DNA of 64,000 nucleotides, taken from NCBI GenBank assembly GCA_965215295.1, contig OZ244045.1, forward strand, positions 1,240,001-1,304,000, written 5' to 3'. The notes beneath the pieces are model-generated. The model saw only the letters and a list, made by a program, of their open reading frames with translations, was not told where the DNA came from and ran no database searches. The translations under genes and the position numbers were made by a program. Of this stretch, positions 15,682-22,983 are shown one piece after another. This DNA is from HK1 sp965215295. Its GTDB lineage: Bacteria > Pseudomonadota > Gammaproteobacteria > HK1. Position 1 is the stretch's first letter. The number at the start of each line of letters is the position of its first letter.

Positions 15682-18312
15682 TCAGCCGCCGGCCGGCGCC
15701 GCCGCGCCGCTCCGCTTCAACGCCGCGACGACCCGTTCCGGCGTGATCGGCAGCTCGAACACGCGCACCCCGATGGCGGCGGCGACGGCGTTGGCGATGG
15801 CCGGCGCGACCGCGGTCATGGCCGGCTCGCCGATCCCCTTGGCGCCGTAGGGTCCCACCCCGCTCCTGGATTCGAGCAGGATGCATTCGACCTTCGGCAT
15901 GTCCATGGCGGTGGGCATCAGGTACTCGCTGAACGACGGCGTGAGCAGCCGGCCCTCCTCGTAGAGCATCTCCTCGCTCAGGGCGTATCCCTGCCCGTTC
16001 TGGGCGCCGCCCTGGATCTGGCCCTCGACCGCGGCCGGGTTGATGCACTGGCCGACGTCGTGCGCGGCGACGCTCCTCAGCACCTCGACCTCGCCGGTCT
16101 CCACGTCCACCGACACCTCGACCGCGTGGGCGCCGTAGACGTAGTCCGGATGGGCCTGCCCCTGGCCGGTGTCCGGATCGAGACCGTCGGTGAAGGGCGC
16201 GCGGAAGATGGCCAGCTCCGATCGATGGATGCCCTCGGCCGCGCACGTCCGGACCAGATCGACCAGGGGCATGGACCGGTCGGGGGCGTCGATCGCGAAG
16301 ACTTCGCCGAAGCCCATGTCGATATCGCCGGGCGCGGCGCCGAGCGCCCGCGCGGCGCGTTCGACGAGCCGCCCGCGCAACGCCTCGGCCGCCTGCTTGA
16401 CCGCGTTGCCGGTCATGTACAGGGCGCGGGTCGCGGTGGTGGTGCCCGCGAGCGGGGTCACCGCCGAGTCGCTGTTGTAGACGACCACGTCGTCGAGGGT
16501 GACGCCGAGGACCTCGGCCGCGATCTGGGCCAGGGCCGAGACCTGGCCGGCCCCGATGTCGGTGACCCCGGAGCGCACCACCACCGCGCCGTCCATCTCG
16601 ACCCCGACCCAGGCTTCCGAGGTGTCGTGCAGGAAGGTGAGGCGGCCGTAGCTCTGCTGGTAGCAGGCGATCCCCCGGCCGATCCGGACCGGTCCGCCGG
16701 CGGGAGAGACGCCAGCCGGAGAAGCGCGGTCGGGGGAAGTGCCGGCCGGGACGGCGCCGGGAGGAGAGCCGGCAGAGGAAGCGCCGGCGGGAGAGACGGC
16801 AGCGGGAGTAGCACCGCCGGGGGAAATGCCGGCGGGAGAGCCGTCAGCCGGCGGGGCGACGGCGGGGAAAGTGCCGGCCGAGACGGCGCCGGGAGGAGAG
16901 CCGGTGGAGGAGGCGCCGGTGGGAGAGCCGTCAGCCGGCGGGGGGACGGGAGGAGAAGGCTCGGTGGGTTCGGCGGGCTCGTCCAGAGCGGCCCACGCCC
17001 GCTCCGCGCACCGGTCCACCCAGATGGCGCTCGGAGGGACGAATCCGGTCGACACGGGATCGCCGGTCCTGAGGAAGTTGCGCCGCCGGAACTCCATGCG
17101 ATCGAGGCCGATCGCCTTCGCCACCTCGTCCATCTGCTGCTCGTAGGCGGCGCACGCCTGCAGGGCGCCGAACCCGCGGAACGCGCTCGTGTACATGTTG
17201 TTGGTGGCCGCCGCCCGGGCGAAGACGTCGAGGTTGTCGATGCGGTAGGGGCCGGGGGCGGCGACCAGCGCGTAGAGCAGGACGTAGGGGCTCAGGAAGA
17301 CGTAGGCCCCCGAGTCGGCCACCATCCGCACCTGGAGGGCGGTGATCCGGCCCTCCCTCGTGACCCCGGTGCGGTAGGTCAGGAGGAACGGGTGGCGCTT
17401 GCCGTGGCCCACGAAGGAGTCCTCGCGGGTGTACTCCAGACGCACCGGGCGGCCGGTGCGCCTGGCGAGCAGGGCCAGGTAGACCTCGACGGTCAGGTCC
17501 TCCTTGCCGCCGAAGCCGCCCCCGACCAGCGCGCCGCGGATGCGGACCTTGTTGTGGGGCACCCCGATGGCGTCGGCGATGGGCCGGAAGTGCTCGATGA
17601 CCTGGGTCGAGACCCGGATGTTGACCACCTCGTTCTCGTCCACCCACGCGAGCCCCACCTCCGGCTCCAGGAAGGCGTGCTCCTGGAACGGCGTGCGGAA
17701 GGTGTTCTCAATGACGACGTCCGCTTCGGCAAAGCCCGCCTCGATGTCGCCCTTGCGGATCCTGCGTTCCGCGACGATGTTGTCGGGTCCGGTGACGATG
17801 GGGGCGCCGGGCTTCATCGCCTCCACCGGGTCGTAGACCCCCGGGACCGGCTCCAGCTCGAACTCGACCCGCTCCGCCGCCCGCTCCGCAAGGTCGCGCG
17901 TCTCGGCCGCAATCAGGGCGAGCGGCTCGCCGAAGTACCGGATCCGGTCCTCGGCCAGGATCGGCTGGTCCGTGTCGAGCCGCTTCCGCCCGACCTGCCC
18001 CGGAATGTCCGTCGCGGCCCCGCGGCCGGGCAGGTCGGCGGCGGTCACCACGCAGGCCACGCCGGCCAGCGCCCGCGCCCCGGACACGTCGATGCGGGCG
18101 AGCCGGGCGCTCGCGACATCGGCGCGCACCACCTTCATGTGCAGCATGCCGGGCATCGAATAGTCGCCGGCGTAGGGGGTGCGGCCGGTGACCTTGCCGG
18201 GCGCGTCGATGCGCGCGAGCGGCTCGCCGACCTGGCGGAACCGGACGTTGGGCCGCGCTCCGGCCCCGGATTCGCCGGCGGTGCGGATCGTCGTGCCATC
18301 GGAGCGGGTCAT
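15682..18312 (-). CDS. molybdenum hydroxylase large subunit (xanthine dehydrogenase/CoxL family) with a repeat insertion
   Basis: The 876-residue molybdopterin-binding subunit of an aldehyde-oxidase/xanthine-dehydrogenase type enzyme. Visible: NVRFRQVGEPLARIDAPGKVTG at the start, QEHAFLEPEVGLAW, VGGGFGGKEDLTVE, RGFGALQACAAYEQQ, QSYGRLTFLHD, AHDVGQCINPAAVEGQI, and the C-terminal GPYGAKGIGEPA with the catalytic Glu. The CoxL AYRCSFR active-site loop of true CO dehydrogenases is absent (TSAFRGFGALQ instead), so this is a hydroxylase for an organic, probably heterocyclic or aldehyde, substrate. Residues about 446-540 are an insertion of Pro, Ala, Gly and Ser with an imperfect 44-residue repeat. 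The start overlaps the coxS-like stop by 4 bases. Confidence 0.9.
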   Translation of the reverse strand: MTRSDGTTIRTAGESGAGARPNVRFRQVGEPLARIDAPGKVTGRTPYAGDYSMPGMLHMKVVRADVASARLARIDVSGARALAGVACVVTAADLPGRGAATDIPGQVGRKRLDTDQPILAEDRIRYFGEPLALIAAETRDLAERAAERVEFELEPVPGVYDPVEAMKPGAPIVTGPDNIVAERRIRKGDIEAGFAEADVVIENTFRTPFQEHAFLEPEVGLAWVDENEVVNIRVSTQVIEHFRPIADAIGVPHNKVRIRGALVGGGFGGKEDLTVEVYLALLARRTGRPVRLEYTREDSFVGHGKRHPFLLTYRTGVTREGRITALQVRMVADSGAYVFLSPYVLLYALVAAPGPYRIDNLDVFARAAATNNMYTSAFRGFGALQACAAYEQQMDEVAKAIGLDRMEFRRRNFLRTGDPVSTGFVPPSAIWVDRCAERAWAALDEPAEPTEPSPPVPPPADGSPTGASSTGSPPGAVSAGTFPAVAPPADGSPAGISPGGATPAAVSPAGASSAGSPPGAVPAGTSPDRASPAGVSPAGGPVRIGRGIACYQQSYGRLTFLHDTSEAWVGVEMDGAVVVRSGVTDIGAGQVSALAQIAAEVLGVTLDDVVVYNSDSAVTPLAGTTTATRALYMTGNAVKQAAEALRGRLVERAARALGAAPGDIDMGFGEVFAIDAPDRSMPLVDLVRTCAAEGIHRSELAIFRAPFTDGLDPDTGQGQAHPDYVYGAHAVEVSVDVETGEVEVLRSVAAHDVGQCINPAAVEGQIQGGAQNGQGYALSEEMLYEEGRLLTPSFSEYLMPTAMDMPKVECILLESRSGVGPYGAKGIGEPAMTAVAPAIANAVAAAIGVRVFELPITPERVVAALKRSGAAAPAGG
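16686..16975. repeat. in-frame minisatellite, 132 bp period, inside the Mo-hydroxylase gene
   Basis: Blocks beginning GCCGGCCG at 16741 and 16873 match for nearly 60 bp with few differences, and GAGAGCCGTCAGCCGGCGGG is present twice near 16837 and 16923. The 132 bp period equals 44 codons, and the reading frame is preserved, giving GSPPGAVSAGTF and GSPPGAVPAGTS in the two copies. Confidence 0.75.
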
Positions 18313-18905
18313 CGCGGGGACTCCTCGTTCGGGCCGTCGGCTTCGATCCGGGCGGCGGCGCCATCGGCCGCTCCCCGGCCCCCGGCAGCACCATCGGCCG
18401 CCCCCCGAGCCCCGGCGGCGGGGGGCCAATCTCCCCGGCGCATGGCCGCGGCGGCCTCCGCGACCGCCTCGAACACCTTCGTGTACCCGGTGCAGCGGCA
18501 GAGGTTGCCGCTCAGGCCGAGGCGGATGTCGTCCTCGGCCGGGTCCGGGCTCCGGTCGATGATCGCCTTCGCGGCGATGATGATGCCGGGGATGCAGTAG
18601 CCGCACTGCGCGGCGCCGCCGTCCGCGAACGCCGCCTGCAAGGGATGCGGCGCCGCCGGATCGCCGAGACCGGAGACCGTGGTGATCTCGCTGCCTTCGG
18701 CCATCCACGCCAGGGTGAGGCAGCTATCCACCGCCGTGCCGTCCACCAGCACCGCGCAGGCCCCGCAGTCGCCCTTCTCGCAGCCGCACTTCACCTCCGT
18801 GTGGCCGAGCTGGCGCAACGCCTCCAGAAGCGTGCGGTGGGCGGGAAAGCGCGCCTCTTCGGCGCGTCCGTTGATGCGCAGCGTGATCGTTCGTTCGTCG
18901 GGCAT
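18309..18905 (-). CDS. molybdenum hydroxylase [2Fe-2S] subunit (CoxS/XdhC-like small subunit)
   Basis: A 198-residue electron-transfer subunit. It has an N-terminal plant-ferredoxin-type [2Fe-2S] motif, KCGCEKGDCGACAVLVDG, and the C-terminal helical [2Fe-2S] domain AAQCGYCIPGIIIAAKAI ... GNLCRCTGYTKV. Family members usually stop soon after this, near residue 160; here a low-complexity tail with a duplicated GAADGAA unit is added. The start MPDERTITLRINGR at 18905 lies after a 220 bp gap from the FAD subunit; the stop overlaps the large-subunit start. With the neighbouring subunits it forms the expected L-M-S heterotrimer. Confidence 0.93.
   Translation of the reverse strand: MPDERTITLRINGRAEEARFPAHRTLLEALRQLGHTEVKCGCEKGDCGACAVLVDGTAVDSCLTLAWMAEGSEITTVSGLGDPAAPHPLQAAFADGGAAQCGYCIPGIIIAAKAIIDRSPDPAEDDIRLGLSGNLCRCTGYTKVFEAVAEAAAAMRRGDWPPAAGARGAADGAAGGRGAADGAAARIEADGPNEESPR
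18361..18420. repeat. 30 bp duplication in the small-subunit C-terminal tail
   Basis: CCATCGGCCG occurs at 18361 and 18391, followed by similar GC-rich sequence. The 30 bp period encodes two copies of GAADGAA in the tail of the small subunit. Confidence 0.65.
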
Positions 18906-19012
18906 GGGTCCTGTTCTCCTCTTCCTCCCTGCTCCCCCGTGCTCCACGCGAGCCGCCGGCCGGACTTCGGCCCGGATCACCGGGCACGTATCCCCGGACG
19001 GCGGCTCCCCGC

Positions 19013-19162
19013 GGTGCGAACCTCGGCTCATCCGTCCATCGGAGCCCCGCTCAAGGCGCCTGTGCGGGCCTGCCGGCGAGCCGGTCCGGTGCGAACCTTG
19101 GCTCATCTGTCCATCGGAGCCTCGCTCAAGGCGCCTGTGCGGGCTCGCGGACGAGCCGGTCC
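19013..19162. repeat. 75 bp tandem duplication overlapping the 3' end of the FAD subunit gene
   Basis: Two adjacent 75 bp copies, 19013-19087 and 19088-19162, differ at about 7 positions. Each begins GGTGCGAACC and ends GAGCCGGTCC. The second copy contains the last 12 codons and stop of the FAD-subunit gene; the first is downstream of the stop and non-coding. Confidence 0.88.
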
Positions 19163-20016
19163 CAGGCTTGCGCGACCAGGCGCCGGGTCAGGGCCTCGAC
19201 CGTATGGCGCCGGTATTCGGCGGAAGCCCGCACGTCGTCGATGGGACTTGCGGCGGCGACCGCCGCGGCCACCGCCTCGTCGATCAGGGCCGGGGTCAAC
19301 GCCCGGCCTTCGAGCCGCGCCTCGGCCTGCTTCGCGCGCAGCACCACGGGCGCGACGGCGGCGAGGGCGATGCGCGCCCGGGTGCAGACTCCGGCTTCCG
19401 CCGCCAGGGTGAGCGCCACCCCGGTGACGGTGATCGCGTCGCCCTTGCGGCGGGCGAGCTTGTAGAAGGTGTTGACGGAGTGCTCCGGCCGGTGGGGCCA
19501 GGAGATCCGGGTGATCAGCTCGTCCGGCCGGCGCACGTCGCGCCGGTAGCCGAGGAAGTACTCGTCCAGGGGCACCGTGCGCGTCGCCGACCGGCTCGCC
19601 AGGGTGACCTCGGCGTCGAGCGACAGGAGGGGCGGCACCAGGTCCGCGGCCGGCGAGCCGCAGGCGACGTTGCCCGCGACGGTGGCGGTATTGCGCACCA
19701 TGAGGCCTGCGAAGAGGCGCGAGGCGTCGATCAGCGACGGCGCCGCCTGCGAGATCTCCGGCGAGTGCAGCAGGTCGCTGACCGTGGTGCGCCCGCCGAT
19801 GGAGACCCGGCCGTTGCCGAAATCCATCCCCCGCAGCTCGTTCACCCGGCCGAGACCCACCACCCGGTCCGGGCGCTCCCGCTTCGCGCGCATGTCCACG
19901 ATCAGGTTGGTGCCGCCGGCGATGGGAACGACCGTCGAATCCCCGCCGTCCCCGGCGAGCGCGTCCAGTGCGCCGGCCAGATCGCCCGGCATGTCCAGCT
20001 CGAACGGCGCGTACAT
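19126..20016 (-). CDS. molybdenum hydroxylase FAD-binding subunit (CoxM-like)
   Basis: A 296-residue medium subunit. The FAD-binding signatures are VPIAGGTNLIVDMRAK (residues about 31-46) and a second glycine motif, MVRNTATVAGNVACGSPAAD, followed by the Pro/Leu-rich DLVPPLLSLDAEVTL. The C-terminal CO-dehydrogenase flavoprotein domain contains NTFYKLARRKGDAITV and ALAAVAPVVLRA. It passes electrons from the iron-sulfur subunit onward. A GGAGGGAG ribosome site precedes the ATG. The gene ends inside a 75 bp tandem duplication, so its C-terminus may have been altered by the duplication event. Confidence 0.93.
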   Translation of the reverse strand: MYAPFELDMPGDLAGALDALAGDGGDSTVVPIAGGTNLIVDMRAKRERPDRVVGLGRVNELRGMDFGNGRVSIGGRTTVSDLLHSPEISQAAPSLIDASRLFAGLMVRNTATVAGNVACGSPAADLVPPLLSLDAEVTLASRSATRTVPLDEYFLGYRRDVRRPDELITRISWPHRPEHSVNTFYKLARRKGDAITVTGVALTLAAEAGVCTRARIALAAVAPVVLRAKQAEARLEGRALTPALIDEAVAAAVAAASPIDDVRASAEYRRHTVEALTRRLVAQAWDRLVREPAQAP

Positions 20017-20146
20017 GTCTCTCCCTCCGGTTCCCGGTCTTCCGGCTATTCGTCTGCGGCAAGCGGTCCTTGCCGTTCGATGTCGATGGTCACTTCAACC
20101 CCGCCATCCGGTCGAATCGGCATCATGTCCTTGCCGCGGCTCCGGG

Positions 20147-20929
20147 TCACACGTCCCAGCCGCCGTCGACCGCGATGTGCTGGCCGGTGATCTGCCGGCT
20201 GTCGTCGCTCGCCATGAACAGCACCGCGTTGGCGACGTCCTCGGGGGTGGTCACCCGCTTCAGGGCCATCTCCCGGACGTACTCGTCGTACACCTCGTCC
20301 GCCGTCCAGCCGCGCACCCTCGCCTTCTCTTCGCAGAGCTTCTGCATCCGCGGGGTCTCGACGATGCCGGGACACACCGCGTTGACGTTGATGTTGTACT
20401 TGCCGAGCTCCAGCGCCACGGTGCGGGTGATGCCGCGCACCGCCCACTTCGACGCGCTGTAGGCGGTCCGCATCGGGTAGCCGCGCAGCCCCGACGACCC
20501 TCCGATGTTGACGATCTTCCCCTCCTTCCGGGCGATCATCGCCGGAACCACGTACTTGATCGGAAGGAAGGTGCCGAGCTCGTTGGCGGTGATGACGTGG
20601 TCGAAGTCGGCCACGTCGATGTCCTGCACCGGCGTCTCGATGGGGCCGGTGACCCCGGCGACGTTGACCAGGATGTCGATGCGCCCCTCGAAGACCTCCA
20701 GCGCCTTGTCGACCATCTCCCTGACCTCGGCGTCGTCGGTGACGTCGCAGCCCACCACCCACGACTCGCGGCCCAGGGCGCGGACCTCGGCCGCAACCTC
20801 CACCAGCGGCGCGATGTCGCGGGCGGCCAGAACGACGTCGGCCCCCTCCCGGGCCAGCGTCGCGGTGATCGCCGCTCCCATCCCCTTCGCGGCGCCGGTG
20901 ACTATCGCCTTCCTGCCCTGGAGCTTCAT
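20147..20929 (-). CDS. SDR family NAD(P)-dependent oxidoreductase
   Basis: A 260-residue classical short-chain dehydrogenase: TGAAKGMGAAITATLA cofactor loop (residues about 11-26), ILVNVAGVTGPIETP, INIGGSSG, the catalytic AYSASKWAV, NAVCPGIVETPRM and ITGQHIAVDGGWDV at the C-terminus. The start is the ATG at 20929 (MKLQGRKAIVTG), preceded by AAGGGG. It lies between the hydantoinase and molybdenum-hydroxylase genes with gaps of 217 and 130 bp, all in one direction, so a role in the same catabolic route is likely. The substrate alcohol or ketone cannot be told from sequence. Confidence 0.88.
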   Translation of the reverse strand: MKLQGRKAIVTGAAKGMGAAITATLAREGADVVLAARDIAPLVEVAAEVRALGRESWVVGCDVTDDAEVREMVDKALEVFEGRIDILVNVAGVTGPIETPVQDIDVADFDHVITANELGTFLPIKYVVPAMIARKEGKIVNIGGSSGLRGYPMRTAYSASKWAVRGITRTVALELGKYNINVNAVCPGIVETPRMQKLCEEKARVRGWTADEVYDEYVREMALKRVTTPEDVANAVLFMASDDSRQITGQHIAVDGGWDV

Positions 20930-21070
20930 CGCGTCGTTCCCCTTGTTGTCGTCGTTCGAAATTCGCGGTCCGGGGCTTCCGGTTGCCGGCGCTCGACGAG
21001 CGTGGGAAACGCCCGCGCTCCCGAGGCCGCCGCGGCGCACCGCCATGGCCCGCCCCCGGACTCCCGTCCC

Positions 21071-21182
21071 GCGTCACGGCCCTGCCCTCTCCCCACCGGT
21101 TGCCGGGACCGGCGTGATTCCGGGCATGCGTGGCGGCACGATGGCGTCACGGCCCCGTCCTTTCCCCGCCGGTTGCCGGAGG
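21071..21182. repeat. 73 bp-period duplication at the 3' end of hyuB
   Basis: GCGTCACGGCCC followed by a related stretch ending CCGGTTGCCGGGA/GGA begins at 21071 and at 21144. The copy at 21144 includes the hyuB stop and last codons; the other is downstream and non-coding. The layout is the same as the duplication at the FAD-subunit gene. Confidence 0.75.
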
Positions 21183-22754
21183 GCCGTACCCGCCACCGCC
21201 GCAGCTCTCGACGACGACCACGTCGTCCCGGTCGAGGCGCACGTTGGCCTTGCCCGGCAGCTCGGAGCGGCGGCCGTCCGCGTGCTCGACGCTCACCCGG
21301 AACGGCGCCCCCGGCGCGCCTCCTCGCAGGCCGTAGGGCGGCACCACGCGGCGCTCGAACATCGTGGTGACCGACATGTCGTTGCAGAGCACCCGGTACT
21401 CCCGGTGCAGGCCGTCGCCGCCGCGCCGCCGTCCCGCCCCGCCCGAGCCGTGGCGCAGGCGCTGGCACTCGACGCGGATCGGGTATTCCGCTTCCACCAC
21501 CTCGGCCGGCGTGTTCATCACGTTCGACATGTGGACCCGGACCACCGGCGCGCCGTCGCGATCGTGCCTGGCGCCCTCCCCGCCTCCGTGCGTCTCGTAG
21601 AAGGTGGTCCACACCCCGTCCGCCCGCCGGGCGCCGAACAGCACCAGGCCGGACGTGGTCGGGCCGCCGGCCGAGAGGCGTTCCGGGCCGGTGGGCTCCA
21701 GGGCCCGGAACACGGCGTCCGCGACGCGCTGCGAGGTTTCGTGGTTCCCGCCCACCACCGGCCGGTCGGGTCCCGGGTCCAGCAGCGAGCCGGGACGGGT
21801 GACGATCCCGAGCGGCCGGTAACATCCGCCGCTCGGCTGGATGTCCGGTCCGAACAGGGTCTTGACCACGTAGAACACCGCGGCCGCGGCGATGAACGGA
21901 GTGGTGTTGACCGGTCCGCGAGCCGCATCGGCGGTCTCCGAGAAGTCGAACGTGGCGCTGTCGCCCGCGATGTCCACCCGTACCCTCACCGCCACCGGCT
22001 CGTCGCCCGCGGCGTCGTCGTCGAGCCAGTCCTCGCCGGTGTAGGTGCCGTCCGGGATCGCGGCGAGGGCCTCTCGCATCCGGGCCTCGGCCCGGTCGTG
22101 GATGGCCGCGACGGCGGCGAGCACCGTGTCCGCGCCGTGCTCGGCGAAGAGGTGGTGCAGTTGCGCCTCCGCGCCCCGGGTCGCCGCCATCTGCGCGAGG
22201 ATGTCGCCTTCGCGCTCCTCCGCCCCGCGCACGTTGGCCAGCACCATGTCGAGGTTCTCGCGGTGGGGTCCGGCGGCGGTGAACAGGCGGAACGGCGGGA
22301 TGCGCAGCCCCTCCTGCCAGGCGTCGGTGGCGCCGGCGACGTAGCTGCCGGGAACCGCGCCGCCGATGTCGGCCCAGTGGGCGAGGCTGACCGCGAAGGC
22401 GGCGATCGAGCCGTGGACGAACACCGGCCGGATCGCCTTCACGTCCGGCAGGTGGTTGCCGCCGACCTCGGGCAGGTTGAGGAACCACACGTCGCCCGGC
22501 GCGAGCCGTTCCCTGGGCACGCGCTTCAGGAACTCGCGCACCGTGAAGCTCATGACCCCCATGTGCATGGGGATGTCGCGGCCCTGGGCGACGAGGTGGC
22601 CGTCGGCGTCGGTGAGCGCCGACGACAGATCGCCGGCTTCGCGCAGGAGCGGCGAGCGGGCCGAGCGCATGACGACGAGCGACATCTCCTCCGCGGTGGC
22701 GCTCAGCGCGTTGCGGATGACCTCCAGGGTCACCGGATCGACGGAGCCGGTCAT
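21147..22754 (-). CDS. hyuB: hydantoinase B/oxoprolinase family protein
   Basis: The 535-residue B subunit of an ATP-dependent cyclic amide hydrolase. Family features: VDPVTLEVIRNALSATAEEM at the start, RSPLLREAGDLSSALTDADG, HMGVMSF, GDVWFLNLPEVGGNHLPDV and HWADIGG, then SNVMNTPAEVVE and the glycine-rich end VVVESCGGGGYGPP. HyuA/HyuB-type pairs open rings such as hydantoins, N-methylhydantoin or 5-oxoproline, or act on caprolactam. The B chain lies 229 bp downstream of the A chain, on the same strand. Confidence 0.9.
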   Translation of the reverse strand: MTGSVDPVTLEVIRNALSATAEEMSLVVMRSARSPLLREAGDLSSALTDADGHLVAQGRDIPMHMGVMSFTVREFLKRVPRERLAPGDVWFLNLPEVGGNHLPDVKAIRPVFVHGSIAAFAVSLAHWADIGGAVPGSYVAGATDAWQEGLRIPPFRLFTAAGPHRENLDMVLANVRGAEEREGDILAQMAATRGAEAQLHHLFAEHGADTVLAAVAAIHDRAEARMREALAAIPDGTYTGEDWLDDDAAGDEPVAVRVRVDIAGDSATFDFSETADAARGPVNTTPFIAAAAVFYVVKTLFGPDIQPSGGCYRPLGIVTRPGSLLDPGPDRPVVGGNHETSQRVADAVFRALEPTGPERLSAGGPTTSGLVLFGARRADGVWTTFYETHGGGEGARHDRDGAPVVRVHMSNVMNTPAEVVEAEYPIRVECQRLRHGSGGAGRRRGGDGLHREYRVLCNDMSVTTMFERRVVPPYGLRGGAPGAPFRVSVEHADGRRSELPGKANVRLDRDDVVVVESCGGGGYGPPATGGERTGP

Positions 22755-22983
22755 GGATCAGGATCGACCCACGTTCGGGCCCGGTCTCCGGCGGACCGGA
22801 CTGGCCGCGTAGTCCGGCGGGGACAAGGAGACCGCCGGGCGGAAGGCGGGCGGAAGGCACGAATCGCGGCCCCGGGCGGGATGGCGGCTGCCGGGAGAGG
22901 GTGGTGGGCGCCGCGCGCGTCACCGGAGCGGATGCGCGGCTCCACCGCCGACGGAAGCTCGCCCGGCCCGAGCCGACCCCGCA

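Noticed and set aside
13052..15850. Plus-strand 932-codon frame across rluC and the flavoprotein gene
   Set aside because: It spans two real minus-strand genes and a repeat-rich gap, lacks any motif, and follows the reverse complement of conserved segments.
15682..20016. Carbon monoxide dehydrogenase (coxMSL)
   Set aside because: Subunit order and folds fit the family, but the CO-specific AYRCSFR loop is absent, so a general molybdenum hydroxylase is called instead.
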